Source of the DNA: Leuctra nigra
Taxonomy: Eukaryota > Arthropoda > Insecta > Plecoptera > Leuctridae
Reading direction: 5' to 3'
NCBI GenBank assembly: GCA_934045905.1
Contig: OW203767.1
Span: forward strand, 24,870,785-24,934,784
DNA: 64,000 nucleotides
A program made the position numbers and the translations under genes. This document shows, in pieces, positions 1-10,080 of the stretch. The stretch's first letter is position 1. Every line of letters starts with the position of its first letter. Below the pieces are notes generated by a model, which had not been told where the DNA came from, searched no databases, and saw nothing but the letters and a program-made list of their open reading frames with translations.

Positions 1-118
1 AGATGATCGGGCAGGTGATGGACGCCCATCCAGACGCCAAGTATCTCCATGTGGGATGCGATGAGGTGTTCCATCTAGGCGCCTGTGGCAGGTGCTCCAG
101 ACGGCAACTAGAGGGGAG
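1..118 (+). CDS. HEXD: HEXD coding exon with catalytic Asp-Glu
   Basis: Reading frame begins at base 3 (bases 1-2 belong to the previous codon or exon). It encodes QVMDAHPDAKYLHVGCDEVF and a short Cys/Arg-rich tail. The donor is AG|GTGAGA at 119, phase 2. The leftover AG joins the A at 4735 to give Arg followed by LIFTEHV. Whether base 1 lies inside this exon or at its edge cannot be seen. Confidence 0.85.
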
Positions 119-3100
119 GTGAGAGGACTTGGAGTGGGATTGTCGAATTGAATCAATTCGTAAGACAATAATTGGCATATTGCAACCTGTTGTTTATGTT
201 AAAATTAAAATTACAACATTCAACCATAATCGATCGCCTAATTTTGCACACGCACGAATATCATGAGCGGTCACGTGTATAGTTTTTACCGAGTTCATGT
301 GATTGATTGAAATTTTAAAATGGAACCGTTTGACTGATCAACTTCAAATCTTGCATGTCATTGGGACAACTATTTTACGAGTATTTGGACATTTTCAGAC
401 TAATCAGTAGAGAATTTCAAAAGTTATCGCCATTTTACGTTAATTGAATGCTTGTTTTGAATTATTTCGCACATTTATACCTATTCAAAGAACTTCATAG
501 ACAAAATTATAATTTCTCCTTTGATGCCTGTTGTCTTCCTTGCATTTGCAAAGTATATTATAGAGCAGCAAATTCACACGTATATTAATTCGCATGCAAT
601 TCGAAGGAGAGCGTTTTCGTAATAACAAAATCATTACCAGATCCACCAGTAGGTACGATATAGCAATTTCATCTGACGACACAGTTGACCAAAATCTAAC
701 GGAGTACAGATGCTTTCAGTAAATAAGTAACTAATAAGTCATCATTATCTTTCTTGATTCAATTTCCTTATTTTATTTCATACCACTTCCGTATTTCTTT
801 TCAATATCTTTCTTTCACGGTGCTCGCTCTGTTACCATAGCAACCCGAGTGACTAGTGTCTTGCTTGCAGACTGATCTTCACTGAACACGTGACCAAGCT
901 GGCTCGTCACGTGCGTGACACATACCACGTGACACCTCTGGTCTGGGTCGACATGTTCCGTCAGTGGTCGCCCATGGACCTGGCCGACTCTGTTACCATA
1001 GCAACCCGGGTGACTAGTGTCTTGCTTGCAGACTGATCTTCACTGAACACGTGACCAAGGTGGCTCGTCACGTGCGTGACACATACCACGTGACACCTCT
1101 GGTCTGGGTCGACATGTTCCGCCAGTGGTTGCCCATGGACCTGGCCGACTCTGTTACCATAGCAACCCGGGTGACTAGTGTCTTGCTTGCAGACTGATCT
1201 TCACTGAACACGTGACCAAGCTGGCTCGTCACGTGCGTGACACATACCACGTGACACCTCTGGTCTGGGTCGACATGTTCCGTCAGTGGTCGCCCATGGA
1301 CCTGGCCGACTCTGTTACCATAGCAACCCGGGTGACTAGTGTCTTGCTTGCAGACTGATCTTCACTGAACACGTGACCAAGCTGGCTCGTCACGTGCGTG
1401 ACACATACCACGTGACACCTCTGGTCTGGGTCGACATGTTCCGCCAGTGGTTGCCCATGGACCTGGCCGACTCTGTTACCATAGCAACCCGGGTGACTAG
1501 TGTCTTGCTTGCAGACTGATCTTCACTGAACACGTGACCAAGCTGGCTCGTCACGTGCGTGACACATACCACGTGACACCTCTGGTCTGGGACGACATGT
1601 TCCGCCAGTGGTCGCCCATGGACCTGGCCGACTCTGTTACCATAGCAACCCGGGTGACTAGTGTCTTGCTTGCAGACTGATCTTCACTGAACACGTGACC
1701 AAGGTGGCTCGTCACGTGCGTGACACATACCACGTGACACCTCTGGTCTGGGACGACATGTTCCGCCAGTGGTTGCCCATGGACCTGGCCGACTCTGTTA
1801 CCATAGCAACCCGGGTGACTAGTGTCTTGCTTGCAGACTGATCTTCACTGAACACGTGACCAAGCTGGCTCGTCACGTGCGTGACACATACCACGTGACA
1901 CCTCTGGTCTGGGACGACATGTTCCGCCAGTGATCGCCCATGGACCTGGCCGACTCTGTTACCATAGCAACCCGGGTGACTAGTGTCTTGCTTGCAGACT
2001 GATCTTCACTGAACACGTGACCAAGGTGGCTCGTCACGTGCGTGACACATACCACGTGACACCTCTGGTCTGGGACGACATGTTCCGCCAGTGGTCGCCC
2101 ATGGACCTGGCCGACTCTGTTACCAAAGCAACCCGAGTGACTAGTGTCTTGCTTGCAGACTGATCTTCACTGAACACGTGACCAAGGTGGCTCGTCACGT
2201 GCGTGACACATACCACGTGACACCTCTGGTCTGGGACGACATGTTCCGCCAGTGGTCGCCCATGGACCTGGCCGACTCTGTTACCATAGCAACCCGGGTG
2301 ACTAGTGTCTTGCTTGCAGACTGATCTTCACTGAACACGTGACCAAGGTGGCTCGTCACGTGCGTGACACATACCACGTGACACCTCTGGTCTGGGACGA
2401 CATGTTCCGTCAGTGGTCGCCCATGGACCTGGCCGACTCTGTTACCATAGCAACCCGGGTGACTAGTGTCTTGCTTGCAGACTGATCTTCACTGAACACG
2501 TGACCAAGGTGGCTCGTCACGTGCGTGACACATACCACGTGACACCTCTGGTCTGGGACGACATGTTCCGCCAGTGGTCGCCCATGGACCTGGCCGACTC
2601 TGTTACCATAGCAACCCGGGTGACTAGTGTCTTGCTTGCAGACTGATCTTTACTGAACACGTGACCAAGGTGGCTCGTCACGTGCGTGACACATACCACG
2701 TGACACCTCTGGTCTGGGACGACATGTTCCGCCAGTGGTTGCCCATGGACCTGGCCGACTCTGTTACCATAGCAACCCGGGTGACTAGTGTCTTGCTTGC
2801 AGACTGATCTTCACTGAACACGTGACCAAGGTGGCTCGTCACGTGCGTGACACATACCACGTGACACCTCTGGTCTGGGACGACATGTTCCGTCAGTGGT
2901 CGCCCATGGACCTGGCCGACTCTGTTACCATAGCAACCCGGGTGACTAGTGTCTTGCTTGCAGACTGATCTTCACTGAACACGTGACCAAGGTGGCTCGT
3001 CACGTGCGTGACACATACCACGTGACACCTCTGGTCTGGGACGACATGTTCCGTCAGTGGTCGCCCATGGACCTGGCCGACTCTGTTACCATAGCAACCC

Positions 3101-6100
3101 GGGTGACTAGTGTCTTGCTTGCAGACTGATCTTCACTGAACACGTGACCAAGGTGGCTCGTCACGTGCGTGACACATACCACGTGACACCTCTGGTCTGG
3201 GACGACATGTTCCGCCAGTGGTCGCCCATGGACCTGGCCGACTCTGTTACCATAGCAACCCGGGTGACTAGTGTCTTGCTTGCAGACTGATCTTCACTGA
3301 ACACGTGACCAAGCTGGCTCGTCACGTGCGTGACACATACCACGTGACACCTCTGGTCTGGGACGACATGTTCCGTCAGTGGTTGCCCATGGACCTGGCC
3401 GACTCTGTTACCATAGCAACCCGGGTGACTAGTGTCTTGCTTGCAGACTGATCTTCACTGAACACGTGACCAAGGTGGCTCGTCACGTGCGTGACACATA
3501 CCACGTGACACCTCTGGTCTGGGACGACATGTTCCGCCAGTGATCGCCCATGGACCTGGCCGACTCTGTTACCATAGCAACCCGGGTGACTAGTGTCTTG
3601 CTTGCAGACTGATCTTCACTGAACACGTGACCAAGCTGGCTCGTCACGTGCGTGACACATACCACGTGACACCTCTGGTCTGGGACGACATGTTCCGTCA
3701 GTGGTTGCCCATGGACCTGGCCGACTCTGTTACCATAGCAACCCGAGTGACTAGTGTCTTGCTTGCAGACTGATCTTCACTGAACACGTGACCAAGGTGG
3801 CTCGTCACGTGCGTGACACATACCACGTGACACCTCTGGTCTGGGACGACATGTTCCGCCAGTGGTCGCCCATGGACCTGGCCGACTCTGTTACCAAAGC
3901 AACCCGAGTGACTAGTGTCTTGCTTGCAGACTGATCTTCACTGAACACGTGACCAAGGTGGCTCGTCACGTGCGTGACACATACCACGTGACACCTCTGG
4001 TCTGGGACGACATGTTCCGCCAGTGGTCGCCCATGGACCTGGCCGACTCTGTTACCATAGCAACCCGGGTGACTAGTGTCTTGCTTGCAGACTGATCTTC
4101 ACTGAACACGTGACCAAGGTGGCTCGTCACGTGCGTGACACATACCACGTGACACCTCTGGTCTGGGACGACATGTTCCGTCAGTGGTCGCCCATGGACC
4201 TGGCCGACTCTGTTACCATAGCAACCCGGGTGACTAGTGTCTTGCTTGCAGACTGATCTTCACTGAACACGTGACCAAGGTGGCTCGTCACGTGCGTGAC
4301 ACATACCACGTGACACCTCTGGTCTGGGACGACATGTTCCGCCAGTGGTCGCCCATGGACCTGGCCGACTCTGTTACCATAGCAACCCGGGTGACTAGTG
4401 TCTTGCTTGCAGACTGATCTTCACTGAACACGTGACCAAGGTGGCTCGTCCCGTGCGTGACACATACCACGTGACACCTCTGGTCTGGGACGACATGTTC
4501 CGCCAGTGATCGCCCATGGACCTGGCCGACTCTGTTACCATAGCAACCCGGGTGACTAGTGTCTTGCTTGCAGACTGATCTTCACTGAACACGTGACCAA
4601 GCTGGCTCGTCACGTGCGTGACACATACCACGTGACACCTCTGGTCTGGGACGACATGTTCCGCCAGTGGTCGCCCATGGACCTGGCCGACTCTGTTACC
4701 ATAGCAACCCGGGTGACTAGTGTCTTGCTTGCAGACTGATCTTCACTGAACACGTGACCAAGGTGGCTCGTCACGTGCGTGACACATACCACGTGACACC
4801 TCTGGTCTGGGACGACATGTTCCGCCAGTGGTCGCCCATGGACCTGGCCGACTCGGGGCTCGGCGACCTCGTGGAGCCCGTCGTCTGGGTCTACATCGCC
4901 GACATCACCAACCTCGTGCCCCACTATGTCTGGCACATGTACGGCGGGGTGTTCCCCCATGTGTGGGTGGCGGGGGCGTTCAAGGGGGCCTTCGGGGAGA
5001 CCAATGTGATACCGGATATTGGGAGACATCTTGATAACCAGCTGGCTTGGGTGAGGAGATTGACAATAGACATTTCAGAGAAAACAAACTCCCTGTTTGA
5101 GAGATCATATCGAAACTGTTCGAGGTAGGGTTCCGAAATTTGTACTCGTTTTAGTAAACGTACCAAAATTTATTATGTGCAAGTTTTAAACATATTTGTT
5201 TTAACAGGAAAAAAGTTTGAAATGATTGATGTTTAAGTTGAAAAAAACAGCATAAACCAGATAAATTGACTTGTTAGACGAATTGATTTGGAGTTACTTC
5301 GTGGGGAATTAGGTGCGCAAACGATGTTTCCATTATAATATAGGTATAGATTTCTGAATGTACGATACATAAATTAGTGAAATCTTTTATTTTTGTTTGC
5401 AGTGCTGTTCAAGTTTTGTAATTTTTTCTCATTAATCATACCTAAATTTCTGAAAATTTACTCACATTAAATTTGCATATGTTTTCTAAAATGTATGAAA
5501 GTTTCAGCTCTGTATCTGTTATAGTTCTGTCATAGAGTGATCTCTCAAATAGGGGGACTTTTCTGCGCTACCCGGAATTGTTATACATCTATTTTAGTTA
5601 ATACCTTGTTTATGATCAAATTTACTGCCTTCAGGTAAAAAAATCTGTACTGAGAGTACATCTAATTTGACCATTAATCTATTAAGGCTCTATCTGATGA
5701 CAGAAGACTTTTGTTCAAGCTCTAGGGTGGAAGATTGTGGCGGCGTGGCCCACTTACTACTATAGTCACTCTGCGTTTTGTTTGTTTATTTGACTGTTTG
5801 GAAGGAACAGGTACATTCCGGTGGCTGCAAGATGCACCTTACATCAATAAACACAACATAGAAATAGATCACATAATATTTATATTGAAAGTGAGACAGT
5901 AGCCCTTGGTAAAGAATGAAAAGACTTCGTGCTGGCTTCTGAAACTAAAGATAAAATTTTGTCATTGTCATCGAAATTTCAGCCAATATGACACATGGTT
6001 TGTTTTTTAACCGATTATATTACTTATATTACATTTTATTAGTTATTTTTATTTTTATTCTGAGATAATCTAGTTCTTGAGATGCTGCCAATGCATATTC

Positions 6101-7281
6101 ATTGGCTAGAAATTGAAATTCCTAATTTGAATTGTATAGTGCAATATTCACTATAAGGATGCACTCCAATAGAGATTTCATGGTAGAATTTCCGGATGCG
6201 GTATCTGCACCGCAACCAGAGCAGAAAGCGCATCGCGGATGGTCCATCATCCATAAAGGAGCCTGAACAACTTCATCATTTCATAGATCACATCTTATGG
6301 GAATAACAATCCAATTAAAAACGGTACTTGAACAAATCGGATTGGCTGCTGGTCAGCATCCTTGACAATCAATCCTTGTTATTATAAATGAAATCAGAGC
6401 TTACCCACTGGAGTTAGAGAATGCGTTCATGGTTTGATTGCCAACCAATAGTAAGGTCTTTGGTTTGATGCCATTAAACTTTTAACAGCCAATTCTTTTC
6501 TTTCGAATACCGTTTTGTATTATTTGTTCGAGTGTACCTTTCTTTTCGACATATTTCTAACCGATTCTGTCTTTCCTCCCAGGTACGCATGATCAAGACG
6601 AAGACCCCCGCCCCCGTGCACCACTTCCGCGGCGTCATGATCACAGGCTGGTCGCGCTACGACCACTTCGCCGTCCTCTGCGAGCTGCTCCCCTCTGCAC
6701 TACCCTCTCTCCTCATCAACATCATCGCGGTCAAGCACGCCCTCGACGCCCCCTCGACGTCGACGACGCGCGACGACGAGCGCCGCCTCCTGGAGGCCGT
6801 CTACGAGGAGTGGAAGACGAAACTTCTCTGTCCGCCGACGTTTCATATCAAGACCTGGAAGCCGTTCAACGGGGATCCTTACATGTGGAGTTTAAAGACG
6901 TGCCGTTTTCCAGGGAGCAATCTTTTCAGTGGGGTTTTTAAATATGTCGTGTTGAAAGGGGAGGTGGAGGCGTTGAAGAAGAAGTTGACGGTGATGCGGG
7001 GATGGATGACGGAGTATAACTTGAAACATAACTTCTCGAGTCCGTGGAGGTTGTTGGAGGGTTACTCGGCGGTGGGTGACGGAGGTCAGTTGTTGTCGAG
7101 AGAAGTGGACTCATTTAAAGAGGAGATCAGAGGGATTCTGGTGCAGTATTTTGACAAGTATACGGTGGACGAGTGGCTGGAGTTGAAGGTTGAACCGCTG
7201 GTGGAGGCGATGAAGTATCTAGAGGACTCTGCCAAGAGGTTAATGGCGAGGAGTGTGTGGCCAAGGAGACCGCTGACGTGA
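1..7281 (+). CDS. HEXD: Hexosaminidase D (GH20), 5'-partial gene, three coding exons
   Basis: Partial gene for a cytosolic/nuclear exo-beta-N-acetylhexosaminidase of glycoside hydrolase family 20. Coding exons read as 1-118, 4735-5050 and 6583-7281, joined in phase 2 and phase 0 with GT-AG borders; the visible protein is about 376 residues. Exon 1-118 carries the LHVGCDEV stretch with the GH20 catalytic Asp-Glu pair (codons at 60-65). The middle exon gives LVWDDMFRQW, LVEPVVW and AGAFKGAFG, and the last gives ITGWSRYDHFAVLCELLPSA and the typical VDEWLE tail. All of these match the HEXD subfamily rather than lysosomal HEXA/HEXB. The start lies upstream of the window. Only the 25th and last copy of the duplicated acceptor/exon unit (4735) leads into an open exon; earlier copies run into TGA. 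The stop at 7279 lies inside the first unit of a second tandem repeat, so the original C-terminus may have been altered. Confidence 0.9.
119..826 (+). other. HEXD intron, unique 5' part
   Basis: AT-rich intron between the catalytic exon and the tandem array. Bases about 291-445 resemble a diverged piece of the dispersed repeat family seen at 24.9-25.4 kb and 50.5-51.3 kb (shared wording such as 'accgtttgactgatcaact' and 'cattgggac'). Nothing else recognised. Confidence 0.5.
827..4855 (+). repeat. 25-copy 161-bp tandem array of a HEXD splice acceptor plus exon start
   Basis: The acceptor/exon junction GCAG|ACTGATC occurs first at 870/871 and last at 4734/4735. That spacing is 3864 bases, exactly 24 x 161, so there is no net indel across 25 copies. 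Each unit carries about 40 bases of intron 3' end (CTGTTACCATAGCAACC... to TTGCTTGCAG) and 121 bases of exon. The join exon-GACTC|TGTTACC-intron shares the bases CTC with both unique flanks (CGCTC|TGTTACC at 828 and GACTC|GGGG at 4855), a microhomology duplication signature. 161 is not a multiple of three. Copies 1-4 have GTCGAC where the family Asp codon is expected (GACGAC elsewhere). Copies 1/3 and 2/4 match, suggesting dimer-wise growth. Units near 1931, 3541 and 4507 have TGA in place of the Trp codon, spaced exactly 10 and 6 units apart. Confidence 0.97.
4735..5050 (+). CDS. HEXD: HEXD coding exon (functional copy of the duplicated acceptor)
   Basis: The acceptor TTGCTTGCAG ends at 4734. 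The first base completes an Arg codon, then the frame reads LIFTEHVTKVARHVRDTYHV and continues through VWDDM, LVEPVVWVYIADI and GAFKGAFGETN to NQLAW. The donor is TGG|GTGAGG at 5051, phase 0. Bases 4735-4855 are the 25th copy of the 161-bp repeat; only after this copy does the sequence continue as unique exon (GGGCTCGGCGACCTC...). Confidence 0.88.
5051..6582 (+). other. HEXD intron before the terminal exon
   Basis: Intron of 1532 bases. The 3' part (about 6303-6537) matches a dispersed short element described separately. The remaining 1.2 kb is AT-rich with nothing recognised. Confidence 0.55.
6303..6537 (+). mobile_element. MITE, family of 27971-28190
   Basis: Shares long stretches with 27971-28190, for example TTGACAATCAATCCTTGTTA and GAAATCAGAGCT, beginning near ACGGTACTTG and ending near GAGTGTAC. 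A third copy lies inverted at about 20830-21062. Ends are diverged here and no target duplication is clear. It ends only about 45 bases upstream of the HEXD terminal exon acceptor. Confidence 0.6.
6583..7281 (+). CDS. HEXD: HEXD terminal coding exon
   Basis: The acceptor CTTTCCTCCCAG ends at 6582. The frame continues VRMIKTKTPAPVHHFRGVMI and includes WSRYDHFAVLCELLPSALPS, the closing strand/helix of the HEXD barrel. A helical C-terminal region ends in YTVDEWLELKVEPLVEAMKY. The TGA at 7279-7281 lies inside the first 110-bp repeat unit. In the same frame the last repeat unit would end SVWLLSHHGL then TGA, which may be the older terminus. Confidence 0.88.
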   Translation, partial: VRMIKTKTPAPVHHFRGVMITGWSRYDHFAVLCELLPSALPSLLINIIAVKHALDAPSTSTTRDDERRLLEAVYEEWKTKLLCPPTFHIKTWKPFNGDPYMWSLKTCRFPGSNLFSGVFKYVVLKGEVEALKKKLTVMRGWMTEYNLKHNFSSPWRLLEGYSAVGDGGQLLSREVDSFKEEIRGILVQYFDKYTVDEWLELKVEPLVEAMKYLEDSAKRLMARSVWPRRPLT

Positions 7282-7895
7282 TGGACTGTGAGGTGAAGGT
7301 TGAACCGCTGGTGGAGGCGATGAAGTATCTAGAGGACTCTGCCAAGAGGTTGATGGCGAGGAGTGTGTGGCCAAGGAGACCGCTGACTTGATGGACTGTG
7401 AGGTGAAGGTTGAACCGCTGGTGGAGGCGATGAAGTATCTAGAGGACTCTGCCAAGAGGTTGATAGCGAGCAGTGTGTGGCCAGGTGAAGGTTGAACCGC
7501 TAGTGGAGGCGATGAAGTGTCTAGAGGACTCTGCCAAGAGGTTGATGGCGAGGAGTGTGTGGCCAAGGAGACCGCTGACGTGATGGACTGTGAGGTGAAG
7601 GTTGAACCGCTGGTGGAGGCGATGAAGTATCTAGAGGACTCTGCCAAGAGGTTGATGGCGAGGAGTGTGTGGCCAAGGAGACCGCTGACTTGATGGACTG
7701 TGAGGTGAAGGTTGAACCGCTGGTGGAGGCGGTGAAGTGTCTAGAGGACTCTGCCAAGAGGTTGATGGCGAGGAGTGTGTGGCCAAGGAGACCGCTGACT
7801 TGATGGACTGTGAGGTGAAGGTTGAACCGCTGGTGGAGGCGATGAAGTATCTAGAGGACTCTGCCGAGAGGTTGACGGCGAGGAGTGTGTGGCTA
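7181..7895 (+). repeat. 110-bp tandem repeat over the HEXD stop codon and 3' end
   Basis: Units start AG(T/G)TGAAGGTTGAACCGCTG at 7181, 7291, 7401, 7483, 7593, 7703 and 7813. Spacing is 110 bases except one 82-base unit with a 28-base deletion. The first unit is coding (LKVEPLVEAMKYLEDSAKRL and onward) and holds the TGA at 7279; the others would be 3' untranslated. 110 is not a multiple of three, so the copies cannot extend the protein as repeated blocks. Confidence 0.95.
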
Positions 7896-9510
7896 CTGTC
7901 ACATCATGGACTGTGAACATCTAGTTGAATCATTCTTAGGGATTGCTTCAGAGAATGATGAAAGAAAAACTTATTATTTTAAAATGTTTATACCAAAGAT
8001 CTTTTCCTTCAATTTTGTAGCATTAGAACCAGAAGGGCTGAAGTGCATTTTCTCGATTTGTTAATGTATCCTGTTACCAAGATCTAGCAATTTCAAAGTG
8101 ACTGATGTCAACAAATACAGAATATATTGAAGTATTAACTTACACAATGACTTGTGTCACCATTGAAAATAGTTTGCAAATGTCAGAATTACTGGTTTCT
8201 GAGGTCACCCAAGATCATGCCAATTCTTTGAAGTTTACGCAAAAGTTCAAAGAATTGGTATACATTTAAGCATTGCAATTGACTTCCGCCCTTCTGCTTC
8301 TACGAAACTGATTGATCTCCATTGTTGTCAGATCTATACGTTAGCTGTCAGTCACATATTGTTTATATCCAAGTACAATAGTAAACAAACACAACATTCC
8401 AACAAATTTCTCCAAATAGCAATGTTAAACTCAGTTTTGTTTTAATATTTTTGTCCCAGTTGCACCCTGACAGCCAAACTTTTCCGATAAGGGGCAAGTT
8501 GGCTGAGGCAGTACGCTTACTGGCTTTCCTGACTGAGGCATTTCGTGATTCCTCAGTCAGAGGCAAAATGATAGATAGGTTATCTATAATTTACTAGTCT
8601 AGTACCGCCTCCTTCCCTCCTCTGACTCTCCTTTCTTATCTTCATCATCATCATCATCATCATCTACTAATCTGCATAATAGTCATTCTTCACTAGTTGC
8701 AGAATAGTACGGAAAATTAAAAAAGAAAGTCCTTGGACATTTTCCTAACCTATGGAGATCGAATTTCCTAATGCCATTTTTGTATATGTCTACATGTCAT
8801 ATTCTGTACGTTATAAATAATTTATTCTTGTTCTAATATTAACGCTCAAATACAGGTTATTGACGTAAAGAGGACCACCCATGTAGACAAAAAATATTCG
8901 AATATACCAACATTCTATAATTGTTGACACGTCGAAAGATTTATTCCTGGTATCCCCTCAAGTACACTTCGTGCTCATGGTAGAAGCACCTTCTCACGTC
9001 GGTTTGTTTTCATATTATAACTTTACGACAGTATTTAGCGTACGTTTAAGACGGCTATCTTTAACTCTCTCTAAAATCCCCCTCCACTTCTGAAAGCGTT
9101 AGTCTCGGCGTATTTGCGCGCTCTCTGAGATAATTTTAGACGTCGTTTCTCTGTGACGTCTTTACAATCTGGCACTGACATTAACACCCATTTGTTTGTG
9201 GTTATTTGGCAGAGTATTTTATTGTTGTTGTCTTGAAATCAAAGGTTGGATGCTCAGCATTCTCAGACGACTGCGCGACATTTTAATGGGTCGCATATTA
9301 TTGTCTGGTGTCCAAATGTACCAGTCTGTACGTAATGATAATGATGGTCTTTAAACAATATATAAGTACGTTGTAATGTGTTATAATTTTATTTTATGAC
9401 CTTCTAATGACTGTACTTAACATGTTCGATATAACATTACGTTTAGTTATAGATTATGCAGTATTTGTTCCGTAAAATACTTTAACGCGCTTCATTCAAA
9501 CTAGTTCACA
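7896..9510. other. Region between HEXD and PDCD11
   Basis: About 1.6 kb with no coding signal. It should hold the HEXD polyadenylation site. A SINE-like stretch with a (TCA)n run lies at 8493-8690. Otherwise AT-rich sequence with nothing recognised. Confidence 0.5.
8493..8690 (+). mobile_element. Degenerate tRNA-derived SINE-like fragment
   Basis: GCAAGTTGGCTGAGGCAGTA resembles the A-box head of the SINE at 12138 (GCAAGTTGGCTCAGGCATTA). It is followed by a CT-rich stretch and a short (TCA)n run. No B box or target duplication found. Confidence 0.4.
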
Positions 9511-9560
9511 ATTGGCGGCCGGAAGTTCACTGACTCGGTGGCTCAACGGAAGTCGTCACT
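9511..9560 (+). promoter_or_regulatory. Candidate PDCD11 core promoter (ETS sites)
   Basis: GGCGGCCGGAAGTTC with a perfect ETS/GABP core CCGGAAGT at 9519-9526, and a second ACGGAAGTC at about 9546. This is the usual promoter signature of ribosome-biogenesis and other housekeeping genes. It lies about 440 bases upstream of the PDCD11 start codon. A TTTGTCAG just before 9930-9967 could be the acceptor of a 5' UTR intron. No TATA box is evident. Inference from motif and position only. Confidence 0.4.
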
Positions 9561-9966
9561 CTCTTGACTACGCAAGTGAAATCAACATGTGTTCTGTCTA
9601 ATATTTACAATTTTATTTAATTTGAACGTTTGGGAACTATTGACTTCGTTTATGAATGATATTTACATTTTCTACACTATATAAGGTAATGTTATTGACA
9701 TCCATTTTACTCCTATCACAATTATTGATCATTATTCTTTACCAAAACGAAAATTTTGAGGTTATGAGTCCAAACCACCCCTACTTTATGACAACATTCC
9801 ATTCACTATTTATTATATTAGCAATTTAACAACACTTGTATGAAAATGATGCATGTAGCTAGTATATTCTTAACAATAGGTAAGCACTTTTCTAATGACT
9901 GACATATTGTATCTTTGTCAGTGTTTTGTCAGATTCTGCACGGAAGTTCGTAGGTAATCACCGACT

Positions 9967-10080
9967 ATGGGACTCGTGCCAACTGAAAGAGCATTTCCAA
10001 GAGGAGGATATAAAGAAGCATCTAAACAAACAACCGCCAAGGACTCCCGTGCACGCAAAAATGTTAACTCCAAAACATCG
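9967..10080 (+). CDS. PDCD11: PDCD11 exon 1 (start codon)
   Basis: The ATG at 9967 gives [20 protein letters not shown]. The FPRGG motif near the N-terminus is typical of the family and decides this start. Donor TCG|GTAAGT at 10081, phase 0. Confidence 0.88.

Noticed and set aside
827..4855. CRISPR-like regular repeat
   Set aside because: No distinct spacers: the whole 161-base unit repeats and contains exon sequence, in a eukaryotic gene.
1068..5029. Many near-identical 60-codon minus-strand frames (MVCVTHVTS...)
   Set aside because: They are the antisense shadow of the 161-bp HEXD repeat and follow its period exactly.
7127..7757. Minus-strand Ser/Thr/Pro-rich frames
   Set aside because: Antisense of the 110-bp repeat at the end of HEXD.
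9530..9600. tRNA-like GGTGGCTCAACGGAAG stretch
   Set aside because: No pairing acceptor or T arm; better explained as ETS promoter sites upstream of PDCD11.
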